A DNA stretch of 64,000 nt from Chryseobacterium sp. ERMR1:04 (GCF_001297705.1 NZ_LIRF01000004.1:248001-312000), one strand, 5' to 3'. Shown: positions 33,449-42,507, counted from the stretch's first letter. The notes: a model not told the origin generated them from the sequence alone. Numbers and translations are program-made.

Positions 33449-34123
33449 TTAATTTTTAGGATAAAATATTCTCCCAACTATATCTTTCTTATCCACAAAT
33501 CCTAAATATCGTGAATCTAAGCTAGCATTCCGATTATCACCAAGAAAAAAAAGTTTATTCTTAGGAACTACAATTGGCCCAAAATTATCTCCACTCCAAT
33601 TTTTATTATACATTTTAAAGATATCAGGATCATTATTACTTATAAATCTTTCATGGAAAAAATCTTTTTTAAGATCTGTCTGAGTTAATTGAGTTACAAA
33701 ATAATTTTCATCAATTTGAAAAAAATCATTTGCATTAACGCCTTTTGTCATCATTAAATCATTTACAAATGCTCTATCTATTTTATAAGATCGTTTTACA
33801 TTAATTCCATCAATTAAACTGTCGTTAACATAGAGATTTCCTTCTTTAATATAAATTTTATCAGTCTCTATTCCTATTAATCTTTGTATATACACACCTT
33901 TTTCATAAGCTATATTATTTTGATTATAAGTAAGTATCGTATACTTTTTATAGGGTAAAATATTGCTCATAAAAACAAATGAATTCTTTTTAATAGTTGG
34001 TTCATTCCCAGCTGTGGGTACAAAAGCATATTGCAAAACCCCAGAGAGTTTTGCAATAATAAAAAGAGTTACAATAAAGCTTCCCGTAAGGAGAAGCCTA
34101 TTAAATATTTTGTTTTTAATCAT
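33449..34123 (-). CDS. Signal peptidase I paralogue lacking the catalytic Ser and Lys
   Basis: The 224-residue protein is read from ATG 34123, which overlaps the lepB stop (TAATG). It has one N-terminal transmembrane helix, then PTAGNEPT (36-43), where the active family has PTGSMEPT, so Gly39 replaces the nucleophile Ser. It has YIQR (78-81), where the family has YVKR, so Gln80 replaces the general base Lys. The GDNRNASLDSRY box and the remaining fold are kept, so it is a folded but probably inactive peptidase. It may assist LepB; that is inference from the tandem arrangement. Confidence 0.85.
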   Translation of the reverse strand: MIKNKIFNRLLLTGSFIVTLFIIAKLSGVLQYAFVPTAGNEPTIKKNSFVFMSNILPYKKYTILTYNQNNIAYEKGVYIQRLIGIETDKIYIKEGNLYVNDSLIDGINVKRSYKIDRAFVNDLMMTKGVNANDFFQIDENYFVTQLTQTDLKKDFFHERFISNNDPDIFKMYNKNWSGDNFGPIVVPKNKLFFLGDNRNASLDSRYLGFVDKKDIVGRIFYPKN

Positions 34124-35778
34124 TAATCTTCTTCTGTTTTTTTCTTTTTCCCGAATAGCTTCATAAAGTATTCCCATCCAAAGAATAAAATAAGAATCAT
34201 CGCTGCAATCCACCAATATGAAGTTTTGTTGGCTTCACCAGTGTTTGTCGCTTTAAACATTCTTTCCCAACGAATCTTTTTAGGAGCCTGGTACGTAGAG
34301 CTAGCATCCGCAAAAGCTCCCTGAACACTCATCCAAGTAAACATCGGTTTACCAACAATATTTTCTTCAGGAACGAAACCAAAGAATCTAGCATCCAAAG
34401 AAGCATCTCTATTGTCTCCCACCATCATAAAATAATCTTGTTTGATCGTATATTGACTCGCTTCTTTTCCGTTGATAAAAATTTTATCGTTTTTCTTTTC
34501 TAAACTGTTATGTTCATATTCAGAAATAATCCACTGATACATAGGTAACGTTTCTTTGTTGATGGCTACAACGTCCCCTTTCTTAGGTATTCTTAATGGA
34601 CCATACCAATCTGGATTCCATGGTTTATTAACCGGAAAGATAGATTGTGTCGTATCAATACTCTTTGTGTAGGCTGTTTTATCAGCATTTACCTTATATT
34701 GAATAGAGGCAACGCCTTTAGGTAAAACACTTTCAGTCATATCAATAACGTTTGGCAATACCTTAATATCAGCAGCTGTTTTATCTGTCAAACCCTGAAA
34801 AGTATATTTAAACCCTTTATCAGTTTGCTCTTCGTGTACAGGTAAAAAACCCAACCTGTTATATAATGATGGAATATCTAACTGAGATCCTGTATTTACA
34901 GTATAAGCATGCTGAACTTCCTGATCTCCGAGAACAACTTCCGGCTTGTTATTAACAAAAAGCCTTCCCGCTCTCATTTCAAAAACATCACCAGCAGCAG
35001 CCACACATCTTTTTACATAAGGATCTTTTCTATCGATTGCTGTGTGCACAGAATCTTGAGGATAATTGAAAACAACGATATCATTTCTCTGAGGTTTATT
35101 GAACTGAAGTAATCTCTCGTAAGGAAGCTTTACTCCATCTACATAAGATTTAGGATCATCTTTAGGGTTACCTTTTTCTCCAGCATCAAAAATAGTTCCC
35201 TGTAAGAAAGGTATTGCTAAAGGACGCATCGGAAGTCTGTACCCGTAGCTCCATTTATTTACAAAAAGGAAATCACCTACTAGCAATGTTCTTTCCATAG
35301 ATCCTGTAGGAATCCCGAAAGGCTGTGTTATAAAAGTGTGAATAATTGTTGCAAATACAACTGCGAAAGTAATAGAACCAATAAAAGAGTCTTTCTTCTT
35401 AGCGTTTTTCTCTTCATCAGTTAAGAATAATTCGTTTTCATCTTCTAACTCTACCTCTTTGGAGTAGTTCACACTTGCCATATAAATAAATGGAAGGATC
35501 ACCGTAAGCAACTGATGTTGGAAAAGACTTTTCCCAAATTTCTTCATTAAATAAACATGGAAAACAGACATCATAATCGGCCCAATAATCGGTAAATACG
35601 ATAAAAGAGCCCACCATTTCGGGTGCTTTGTTTCTTTTAAAATAATGAAATAATTGTAAAAAGGGATAAACGCAAATAGCGGACTATATCCTAATTTTTT
35701 GAACAGTTTCCAAGTGGAAAGTCCCATTAGTACAGATAAAATGAGGACGTATACTGTATAAGTTAAAAAATAATTCAT
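34123..35778 (-). CDS. lepB: Signal peptidase I, catalytically complete
   Basis: The 551-residue inner-membrane protease removes signal peptides. It has about four N-terminal hydrophobic segments, the nucleophile motif IPTGSMERT (Ser160), the general base PYVKR (Lys256), and GDNRDASLDARFFGF (454-468), plus a C-terminal transmembrane helix (about 525-545). An insertion of about 200 residues separates the Lys and GDNR boxes, which is typical of Bacteroidota. It is the partner of the inactive paralogue downstream. Confidence 0.93.
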   Translation of the reverse strand: MNYFLTYTVYVLILSVLMGLSTWKLFKKLGYSPLFAFIPFYNYFIILKETKHPKWWALLSYLPIIGPIMMSVFHVYLMKKFGKSLFQHQLLTVILPFIYMASVNYSKEVELEDENELFLTDEEKNAKKKDSFIGSITFAVVFATIIHTFITQPFGIPTGSMERTLLVGDFLFVNKWSYGYRLPMRPLAIPFLQGTIFDAGEKGNPKDDPKSYVDGVKLPYERLLQFNKPQRNDIVVFNYPQDSVHTAIDRKDPYVKRCVAAAGDVFEMRAGRLFVNNKPEVVLGDQEVQHAYTVNTGSQLDIPSLYNRLGFLPVHEEQTDKGFKYTFQGLTDKTAADIKVLPNVIDMTESVLPKGVASIQYKVNADKTAYTKSIDTTQSIFPVNKPWNPDWYGPLRIPKKGDVVAINKETLPMYQWIISEYEHNSLEKKNDKIFINGKEASQYTIKQDYFMMVGDNRDASLDARFFGFVPEENIVGKPMFTWMSVQGAFADASSTYQAPKKIRWERMFKATNTGEANKTSYWWIAAMILILFFGWEYFMKLFGKKKKTEED

Positions 35779-35891
35779 AAATTTTTGTGCCTAATCTATA
35801 ATATAAGTAATGCGTAATGTACCATAGGTAATAAAAACCTTTTTGATCATTCTTTATTATTAGTTGATGATATAAGGAGTTTGTTACAAAA

Positions 35892-36593
35892 TTAAAGACC
35901 TAAAACATCTTTCATTGTGAAATTTCCTTTTTTATCTTTTATCCATTCTGCAGCCACTACAGCGCCTAATGCAAAACCGTTTCTGTTGAACGCCGTGTGC
36001 TTGATTTCAATTTCATCTACCTCACTTCTGTAAAAAACACTGTGAGTTCCCGGAACTTCATCTTCACGCACTGCAAAAATCCCCAGTTGATCTCCCTGAG
36101 TTTCTTCCAACTTCCATGCGTTAAACTTTGGATTATGTTTAAAAATACCTTCAGCAATGGAAATCGCAGTTCCACTTGGTGCATCCAGTTTATGAACGTG
36201 ATGAATCTCTTCTAACTGACAAGAATATTCATCAACATTTTTCATTAGATCAGCCAATTTTTCGTTTAGAGCAAAAAATAAATTGACTCCTAAACTAAAA
36301 TTTGAACCATATAGAAATGCGGTATTATTTTCAACCGCTATTTTTTCAATTTCTTCTTTTTTATCTAACCAACCTGTTGTTCCGCTGATAACAGGAATTT
36401 GGTTTTCAAGACAAGCTTTAATGTTATTATATGCTACTTCCGGTAAAGAAAATTCAATAACAACATCTGGATTATTAAGATTTTCAGCAGTCGGAGTTTC
36501 TTTTAATCTGGCAACTACTTCATGACCTCTTTTTGTGGCAATCTCATCAATGATTTTACCCATTTTACCATATCCAACTAATGCTATTTTCAT
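35892..36593 (-). CDS. dapB: 4-hydroxy-tetrahydrodipicolinate reductase
   Basis: The 233-residue enzyme of the lysine and diaminopimelate pathway has the NAD(P)-binding motif MKIALVGYGKMGKIIDEIA and the catalytic region EEIHHVHKLDAPSGTAISIAEGI (His/Lys pair). It would act in the cytoplasm, supplying mDAP for peptidoglycan. It is placed between DUF5683 and lepB as in other flavobacteria. Confidence 0.95.
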   Translation of the reverse strand: MKIALVGYGKMGKIIDEIATKRGHEVVARLKETPTAENLNNPDVVIEFSLPEVAYNNIKACLENQIPVISGTTGWLDKKEEIEKIAVENNTAFLYGSNFSLGVNLFFALNEKLADLMKNVDEYSCQLEEIHHVHKLDAPSGTAISIAEGIFKHNPKFNAWKLEETQGDQLGIFAVREDEVPGTHSVFYRSEVDEIEIKHTAFNRNGFALGAVVAAEWIKDKKGNFTMKDVLGL

Positions 36594-36640
36594 ATTTTAT
36601 TATTTATCTGTTCTTGTTTAAACAGCTAATATATTAATTA

Positions 36641-37279
36641 TTAAAATCTATAACTTAAACTTAACCCTGTTTTGGGAGGACTGATCCCGTATTGATCCTG
36701 AATAACCGCAGGACTGAAAGATAGATCCGGGTCATGACGGCTTTCGTAAAGATGCGCATCTACCACAGCATCTACAATATTCAGAATATAAATTAATCCC
36801 GTGATTGCGATGGCATAATCTCTCTGTCTTTTTGATCTGTCCTGTGCATTTCCGAATGCTACTTTATCCAGCCAAGGATGGCTATCAACAAATTCATTAG
36901 GAGTACCATTCAGCTTGGCAATGTAGTATTCTCTGTACTTTTTGTATTGCTTGTCATTCCACATTGCGATACCTACACCCGCTCCAACAGCTCCCCAAAC
37001 GATAGGAACTTTCCAATATTTCTTATTGTAAAACTGTCCCAATCCCGGTAAAACAGCAGAATATAATCCTGCTCTTGTAGGATTAAGTTTCAGTGTTTTT
37101 CTGGTAAGTCCATTCGCACCTTCAAGATCTGCCACTATTTTAGCTTCAGATTTTGTTGGTTTTGCCGCAGAAATACTGTCTTTCGGATGGTGTTCTACCC
37201 GAATAGTATCGTTACGGTTTACTTGTGAATATGCAACAGCAAACAGACACAAGAAAAAAGTGAAAAATAATTTCTTCAT
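36641..37279 (-). CDS. DUF5683-domain exported/membrane protein
   Basis: The 212-residue protein has a signal peptide (ending VAYSQ) and the DUF5683 core: TRAGLYSAVLPGLGQFYNKKYWKVPIVWGAVG, then a Tyr-rich segment and RSKRQRDYAIAITGLIYILNIVDAVVDAHLYE. Function is unknown. It is adjacent to parB (1 bp between the genes), so it is translated from the par operon and is probably an envelope protein made alongside it. Confidence 0.85.
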   Translation of the reverse strand: MKKLFFTFFLCLFAVAYSQVNRNDTIRVEHHPKDSISAAKPTKSEAKIVADLEGANGLTRKTLKLNPTRAGLYSAVLPGLGQFYNKKYWKVPIVWGAVGAGVGIAMWNDKQYKKYREYYIAKLNGTPNEFVDSHPWLDKVAFGNAQDRSKRQRDYAIAITGLIYILNIVDAVVDAHLYESRHDPDLSFSPAVIQDQYGISPPKTGLSLSYRF

Positions 37280-38170
37280 TTATTTAATATGAGATAAAAT
37301 ATATTCCAGCTCGTCTTCATTTTTGAAATCCAGAACAATTTTACCTTTTTTACCATTTCCGGAGGATTTAATCTCCACTTTAACTTCTAAAATATCAGCA
37401 ATTGTTTTTTGTACTCTCTTATAGTTATTTGAAAGTTCAATCTTTGCTTTTTTAGCCGCTGGTGACTTTGGTGTTTTTAATGCTGCAGCAGCTTGTTCTG
37501 TCTGACGAACATTTAGTTTTTCTTTAATAATTAAATCAAATAAAACCTGCTGATCTTCTTCATTTTCAAGACTGATGATTGCTCTACCATGTCCCGCAGA
37601 AATCTCACCGCTTCTAATTGCGTTTTGAATATCCGGATTTAATCTTAGTAATCTGATTGTATTGGTAATCGTACTTCTGTCTTTCCCAACTCTCTGGCTT
37701 AAGTTTTCCTGAGTTAAACCGATCTCATCCATCAATCTTTGATAGGTTAATGCAATTTCTATCGCATCAAGATCTTCTCTTTGGATATTTTCTACAAGAG
37801 CCATCTCAAGAAGCTCCTGATCATTTACCAAACGGATATAAGACGGAATAGAAGTTAACCCAGCAAGTTTACTCGCTCTGAAACGTCTTTCCCCAGATAT
37901 AATTTCAAACTTTTCACCATCTTTTCTTACCGTAATTGGTTGAATTACGCCTAAGTTTTTAATAGACAGGGCAAGTTCGTTTAATGCCTTTTCATCAAAA
38001 TAACTTCTTGGTTGCGTCGGATTCGGATAAATATCTTCAAGTGCCACTTCTACGATATTCCCTACAAACTTATCCGCTCCCTCATCAGTGGCAGAATTAA
38101 CAGTCGCTTTTGATTCAGCACTTAAAATCGCTCCTAAACCACGTCCCATAGCTCTTTTTTTGTCCTTCAT
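37280..38170 (-). CDS. parB: Chromosome-partitioning protein ParB
   Basis: The 296-residue protein starts with the family opening KRAMGRGLGAILS. It has the ParB/Srx N-terminal domain with the CTP-binding region GERRFRASKLAGL, a helix-turn-helix (GLTQENLSQRVGKDRSTITNTIRLLRL) and a C-terminal dimerisation domain. It binds parS sites; I could not find a clear parS in this window. It follows parA on the same strand after about 100 bp. Confidence 0.95.
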   Translation of the reverse strand: MKDKKRAMGRGLGAILSAESKATVNSATDEGADKFVGNIVEVALEDIYPNPTQPRSYFDEKALNELALSIKNLGVIQPITVRKDGEKFEIISGERRFRASKLAGLTSIPSYIRLVNDQELLEMALVENIQREDLDAIEIALTYQRLMDEIGLTQENLSQRVGKDRSTITNTIRLLRLNPDIQNAIRSGEISAGHGRAIISLENEEDQQVLFDLIIKEKLNVRQTEQAAAALKTPKSPAAKKAKIELSNNYKRVQKTIADILEVKVEIKSSGNGKKGKIVLDFKNEDELEYILSHIK

Positions 38171-38269
38171 ATAATATTCTTGATAAATGATAGTTGATGT
38201 GTCATAAATGAGTTAATAACAATGCATTTATTGACTGTTCATCATTCATTTATTGATCATTTTCTATAT

Positions 38270-39043
38270 TTAATTCTTAACTAAATTCTCGTTCTTCAAT
38301 AAAACCTCTTCCGCCAATTGAATGTATTGGATTGCTCCTTTACTTTCGGCATCATAATTTAAGATACTTTCACCAAAACTTGGTGCTTCACTTAATCTTA
38401 CGTTTCTACTGATGATCGTTTCGAAAACCATTTCAGGGAAATGTGAGTTTACCTCTTCCACCACCTGATTAGACAATCTTAATCTGCTGTCATACATTGT
38501 TAACAGCAACCCTTCAATATCCAGGTCTTTATTGTGAATTTTTTGAACATTTTTAATTGTGTTCAATAATTTCCCCAATCCTTCCAATGCGAAATACTCA
38601 CATTGAATCGGGATAATTACAGAATCTGCCGCTGTAAGTGCATTGATGGTAATCAAACCTAAACTCGGAGCACAATCAATAATAATATAATCATAATCAT
38701 CTCTTACAGATGCCAATGCTTTTTTAAGCATGTACTCACGATTTTCTTTATCTACCAATTCAATTTCTGCCGCAACCAAATCTATATGAGATGGAACGAT
38801 ATCCAAGTTGGGTGTAGAGGTTTGCTTGATACAACTTCTTGTATCAACACTGTGCTCTAACAGGTTATATGTAGAATACTGAACGCCTTCAACTCCTAAA
38901 CCGGATGTTGCATTCGCTTGAGGATCAGCATCAATGATTAATATTTTCTTTTCTAATACCCCTAATGCTGCCGCTAAGTTTACAGCTGTTGTCGTTTTTC
39001 CAACTCCTCCTTTTTGATTAGCGATACCTATGATTTTTGCCAT
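38270..39043 (-). CDS. parA: Chromosome-partitioning ATPase ParA
   Basis: The 257-residue protein starts at ATG 39043 (MAKIIGIANQKGGVGKTTTAVN), the family start with the deviant Walker A motif; the ATG at 39163 would add 40 atypical residues. Walker A' and B motifs (YDYIIIDCAPSLGLI) are clear. It drives ParB-bound origin segregation, and ParA/ParB are usually near the origin. A TATTTTTG box lies at 39062-39069. Confidence 0.95.
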   Translation of the reverse strand: MAKIIGIANQKGGVGKTTTAVNLAAALGVLEKKILIIDADPQANATSGLGVEGVQYSTYNLLEHSVDTRSCIKQTSTPNLDIVPSHIDLVAAEIELVDKENREYMLKKALASVRDDYDYIIIDCAPSLGLITINALTAADSVIIPIQCEYFALEGLGKLLNTIKNVQKIHNKDLDIEGLLLTMYDSRLRLSNQVVEEVNSHFPEMVFETIISRNVRLSEAPSFGESILNYDAESKGAIQYIQLAEEVLLKNENLVKN

Positions 39044-39061
39044 TATTAGAACTTTAAGTTT

Positions 39062-39069
39062 CAAAAATA
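39062..39069 (-). promoter_or_regulatory. -7 promoter box of the parA operon
   Basis: TATTTTTG on the minus strand, 18 bp before ATG 39043. No clear -33 TTG. Confidence 0.45.
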
Positions 39070-39145
39070 CACATTTTTCTTTGCTATTAATGAATGATGA
39101 AAATGAAAATTGAGTTAAAATACTGTTAATAAGCTTTTTAAGTAT

Positions 39146-39184
39146 AAAAAAAATTATCCACAAAAATTAGCTTTTTGTGGATAA
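39146..39184 (-). terminator. tonB terminator built from two DnaA-box consensus sequences
   Basis: A 13-bp stem TTATCCACAAAAA / TTTTTGTGGATAA with a 5-nt loop and a T8 run on the minus strand. Both arms contain the DnaA box consensus TTATCCACA (39154-39162 and its inverse at 39176-39184). It could have both roles, or the resemblance may be chance. Confidence 0.7.
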
Positions 39185-39206
39185 CTGTCAAGATATGTTA
39201 TAACTA

Positions 39207-40064
39207 TTAATTGTCAAACTTCATTGAGATTGGAAATTTGAAATAACTTCTTACGGCTTCGCCTTGTTTATTTTTTCCAGGAACCCATTTTCCTTTGATT
39301 GATTTAATCGTTCTGATCGCTTCACTGTTGAAATCTGCATCCTTACCATCTGCTTTCAAGCCTGAGATCGTGCCGTTAGTTTCAACGATGAAAGTAACAG
39401 TAGTTTTCATGATCCCTTCAGTATCAAATCCTGAACCATCGAAATTGTTCATTACTTTATTTCTGAAAGAATTAATTCCTCCGTCATAACTTGCTTCAAC
39501 AGCAAGTTCACCTTGTCCTGCAATATGATTATCTGGAACTTTTGGTTCAACTTTCACTTGAATAGGTGGTGCAGTAACAGGTCCATTTCCAATGACTGGA
39601 ACAGGAGGGACATATGTATCAGGTTTTACTGGTTCACCTTTAAAATTGTCTATCAAACCTGCCGTTGCATCTTTAGGTTTCTCTTGTTTAATCGGTTCTA
39701 CTGCATCCCTTTTAGGTGTAGGAACAGAACTGTCAAATTGTTTTTGATTAGGAGGTGCCACATGTTCAACAGGCTTTATAATCTGCACAGGTGGAGTATC
39801 TACCGGATCAATTTTTTTTAATTTGATAACTACTGGTGGACCATCTGTAGGTACATGCACAGTAGAAGGTTCATTATTAAACGCAGAAATTATTAGTGGG
39901 GTAATTGAAATAGCAGCCAACAAGCTCACTCCTATAAAAAGTGCTTTTGTTAGTATTCTGTCCGACTCATTTCTTAAAGCATAAGCACCATATTCTTTGT
40001 TACGGTGCTCGAATAGGATTTCATTAAAACGAAATTCCTGATTAGTGTTTAGGTGTTTCATCAC
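39207..40064 (-). CDS. tonB: Energy transducer TonB
   Basis: The 285-residue protein has an N-terminal cytoplasmic start (FRFNEILFEHRNKEYGAYALR, the Bacteroidota TonB pattern), one transmembrane helix (about 41-60), a Pro/Lys-rich periplasmic spacer (PVDTPPVQIIKPVEHVAPP) and a C-terminal TonB_C domain (about 195-285). It transmits proton motive force to outer-membrane receptors; no exbB/exbD lies in the window. An alternative start is the next Met at 40061. Confidence 0.9.
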   Translation of the reverse strand: MMKHLNTNQEFRFNEILFEHRNKEYGAYALRNESDRILTKALFIGVSLLAAISITPLIISAFNNEPSTVHVPTDGPPVVIKLKKIDPVDTPPVQIIKPVEHVAPPNQKQFDSSVPTPKRDAVEPIKQEKPKDATAGLIDNFKGEPVKPDTYVPPVPVIGNGPVTAPPIQVKVEPKVPDNHIAGQGELAVEASYDGGINSFRNKVMNNFDGSGFDTEGIMKTTVTFIVETNGTISGLKADGKDADFNSEAIRTIKSIKGKWVPGKNKQGEAVRSYFKFPISMKFDN

Positions 40065-40518
40065 TTAAAATATTTAAACTGTTAATATAAGGTGATTATT
40101 AGTTTTAGTAGTTCTTATCGATAAGCATTGTTTCAATATCAAAAAATTTGCCAAAAAATTATTAAATAGTTAAATTTTCAAAAACTTATATGATAATTTA
40201 AAAATTTAACTATGCTAAAAATAATAACAACTTAAAAATAAGGGACATAGAATTTTTATTTTTCAATGATATTTTAATTTAAAAATAAAATATTCAATTA
40301 AAAACATTAAACAATGAAAATTACACTACAAAAACAAATAATTATTGAGATCGTTACGGTATATTCTACGTGTAAATAAAGAATTTATCTCGTTTTATGT
40401 GAGTGTCTTCTGCTTGTTTTTACAGACGCATGTAAAGTTTTTAAATTGCAATGTTTAAATCCTTCCAAGATGATTAACTATAATTGTTGATTACATTGCG
40501 AAGAATTGAAATGGCGAC

Positions 40519-40636
40519 AAAACCCCTAGCCACGATAGGAACGGTTACCCCACAGCAAGCATTGGAAAAGCGGAAGGGTTTAGGAGTTGGGGAGCATTGG
40601 GGCGAGGAGTATGAGTGGATAGCGGGAAATAGCTCC
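40519..40636. repeat. Dispersed repeat CCTAGCC...GGGAAATAGCTCC, copy B
   Basis: A 118-bp GC-richer island shares the two ends of copies A and C (AACCCCTAGCC and AGCGGGAAATAGCTCC) but has a different, longer middle. It lies in the 785-bp gene-free gap between tonB and alkB, which otherwise holds AT-rich sequence in which I see no gene. Confidence 0.6.
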
Positions 40637-40646
40637 AAAAAAAATA

Positions 40647-40673
40647 AGTAATGAGTAATGAGTAATGAGTAAT
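40647..40673. repeat. Heptanucleotide tandem repeat (AGTAATG x 3.9)
   Basis: Three complete 7-bp units and most of a fourth, directly after repeat copy B. Copy number could vary; no gene is affected. Confidence 0.8.
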
Positions 40674-40698
40674 ATGTTGGATAATGGAATTATATTAT

Positions 40699-40732
40699 GA
40701 GATTGCTTCGTCGCTTCGCTTCTCACAATGAC
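40699..40732. repeat. Dispersed repeat GAGATTGCTTCGTCG...ACAATGAC, copy 2
   Basis: 34 bp, differing from copy 1 (9537-9570) at a few positions. Confidence 0.65.
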
Positions 40733-40733
40733 G

Positions 40734-40768
40734 AAAAAAGAGACTATCAATCATTGACAGTCTCTTTT
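40734..40768 (-). terminator. Terminator downstream of alkB
   Basis: AAAAGAGACT (40736-40745) pairs with AGTCTCTTTT (40759-40768), with a nested TCAAT/ATTGA pairing, followed by a T-run on the minus strand. Confidence 0.75.
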
Positions 40769-40849
40769 AAATTTATTTGAAAATATTCCTTAGAATAATT
40801 CTTTTCTGATGATGTTTTGGATTCTTTCAGGTCCTACTGAAACAAAATT

Positions 40850-41461
40850 TTATTCCTCAATCGTTCTAAACGTCAGATTCACTCTTGGAGTTTTCACCTT
40901 TGTTGTCGGTGGAAGTCTGTGCATCCAATTTTCCTGCGTGATTCCTTTCATTATCAATAAACTTCCGTTTTCCAGAAATATTTCTACTTTTTCTTTACTG
41001 GTTTTATGTTTAAACAAGAACTTTCTTTCTGCTCCAAAAGTGAGAGAAGCGATCGCTCCATGTTTTTTCAAATCCTTTTCGCCATCGCTGTGATAGGCCA
41101 TTCCCTCACTTCCGTCGTGGTATAAATTCAATAAACAAGAGTTGTAGGTTTCTCCTGAAACTTCTTCACATTTTTTCTTTAATTCTAATAATTCGGGAGT
41201 CCAAGGCTTTGCTAATTTTGTTCGTTTTGAATAGGTATATTCGAATGGCTTTTCTCCAAACCAACCGACTTTTCTTTTGGTTAAAATTAATTTTCCAAAG
41301 ATCACCGCTTCATCATTTTCCCAAGGAATCTGATTGAATAAATAATCATAATAAAAATCCGATTCTTCTTTGGAGAAAACTTTACCGTAATAGTTAACCG
41401 TTCCATCGTTGGGAAGGATATTTAATGGATAATCTGATATATCTTCGAATAGACTCATCAT
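40850..41461 (-). CDS. AlkB-like 2-oxoglutarate/Fe(II) dioxygenase
   Basis: The 203-residue protein has the AlkB iron site HSDGE (His-x-Asp, in GMAYHSDGEKDL), the distal His in WMHRLPPT and the 2OG-binding Arg in RVNLTFR near the C-terminus. AlkB oxidatively removes alkyl groups from 1-methyladenine and 3-methylcytosine in DNA or RNA. It is downstream of an Ada-like gene on the same strand, a pairing that parallels the E. coli adaptive response, although an intergenic repeat of 64 bp now separates them. Confidence 0.9.
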   Translation of the reverse strand: MMSLFEDISDYPLNILPNDGTVNYYGKVFSKEESDFYYDYLFNQIPWENDEAVIFGKLILTKRKVGWFGEKPFEYTYSKRTKLAKPWTPELLELKKKCEEVSGETYNSCLLNLYHDGSEGMAYHSDGEKDLKKHGAIASLTFGAERKFLFKHKTSKEKVEIFLENGSLLIMKGITQENWMHRLPPTTKVKTPRVNLTFRTIEE

Positions 41462-41535
41462 TTTAATAACATTTAAAACTATATTTTAAACACAAATTAC
41501 ACAAATATTTTTCACAAATAAATACAAAACCTTAC

Positions 41536-41599
41536 ATCAATAGGAACGGACTTTAGTCCGTTTTTAAATACACAAAATATCAATTGGCTTTAGCCAAAA
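41536..41599. repeat. Double-hairpin REP-like element, copy 1 (reverse orientation)
   Basis: ACGGACTTTAGTCCGT (41546-41561) and TTGGCTTTAGCCAA (41584-41597) are two small palindromes about 22 bp apart. The same pair in inverse order is at 44310-44372. Confidence 0.7.
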
Positions 41600-41646
41600 T
41601 CTAAAAATAAGATATAAACATCTGTGAAAATCTATGGGATAAAAAT

Positions 41647-42507
41647 TTAAAGTAAAATAGAATCCTCAGCATAAACATGAGAACCTTCCCAGCCAATAAT
41701 CAACTGCTTTCTATCACTACCCCACATATAACCTCCAATATTTCCCGAAGATTGAATCACACGGTGGCAAGGAATCAGAAAAGCCACAGGATTGCTCCCT
41801 ATTGCTGTTCCGACCGCTCGTGAAGCATTTGGATTTCCAATTTTTTCGGCTAAATTTCCGTACGTTGATAATTTTCCCATCGGGATTGTAAGAAGGCTTT
41901 CCCAGACTTTTAATTGAAAATCGGTACCTTTTAAATGGAGTTTGATGGTATTGAGTTTCGTCCAGTCCTGATTGAAAATGGACAAGGCGTTTTTCTGAAA
42001 TCCGTCCTGTTTTTCAAAAAAAGAAGCATTAGGAAATTTATGTTTCAAATTCCCTAATGCTGTTTCTTTATCGTTTTCAAAAGCCATATAACAGATTCCT
42101 TTTTCTGTGGAAGCTGTAATTATTTCTCCAAAAGGACTTTCGGAAAAACTGTAATTGATAGTAAGGCTTTTTCCACCGTTTTTATATTCTGCCGGAGACA
42201 TTCCTTCAATGTTCACAAACAAATCGTGCAATCTGCTTGTGCTTGAAAAACCTGTCTCGTAGGCGGTATCAAATAAGCTCGCTTTTTCTTCCTTCAACAA
42301 ATTTTTAGCATGTTCAAGACTGATGAACTGTAAAAATTTCTTCGGACTTGTTCCTGCCCAATCCGTAAATATTTTCTGGAAATGAGCCGGACTCAAGTGA
42401 ATCTTCTCTGCCACTTCATCCAAATTCGGTTGAAGTTTAAAATTGCTTTGGATATACGCTATCGCTTTAGCAATTCTTTCGTAATCTATTTGATTTTGTG
42501 TGGACAT
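41647..42507 (-). CDS. AraC regulator fused to O6-alkylguanine-DNA alkyltransferase (Ada-like)
   Basis: The 286-residue protein has an AraC-type HTH at the N-terminus (VAEKIHLSPAHFQKIFTDWAGTSPKKFLQFI, about 27-57) and an MGMT methyltransferase domain with the acceptor Cys in IPCHRVI (Cys247) and SRAVGTAIGSNP. It lacks the Ada N-terminal zinc domain that senses methylphosphotriesters. It removes alkyl groups suicidally and probably regulates its own and the alkB gene. Confidence 0.93.
   Translation of the reverse strand: MSTQNQIDYERIAKAIAYIQSNFKLQPNLDEVAEKIHLSPAHFQKIFTDWAGTSPKKFLQFISLEHAKNLLKEEKASLFDTAYETGFSSTSRLHDLFVNIEGMSPAEYKNGGKSLTINYSFSESPFGEIITASTEKGICYMAFENDKETALGNLKHKFPNASFFEKQDGFQKNALSIFNQDWTKLNTIKLHLKGTDFQLKVWESLLTIPMGKLSTYGNLAEKIGNPNASRAVGTAIGSNPVAFLIPCHRVIQSSGNIGGYMWGSDRKQLIIGWEGSHVYAEDSILL

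Noticed and set aside
38371..38395. TTCACCAA-like and inverse sequence inside parA
   Set aside because: It is coding sequence, lacks the 21-bp partner and has no promoter nearby.
39513..39821. Plus-strand open frame opposite tonB
   Set aside because: It is Arg/Cys/Phe-rich low-complexity sequence antisense to a clear TonB gene.
36641..40064. Replication origin near parAB
   Set aside because: Only one hairpin with DnaA boxes is seen, no dnaA gene, no clear parS and no AT-rich box cluster; ParAB alone is not enough.
40315..40380. Small ORF of 21 codons starting MKITLQKQ in the tonB-alkB gap
   Set aside because: No promoter, no homology pattern and chance frequency is high in AT-rich DNA.
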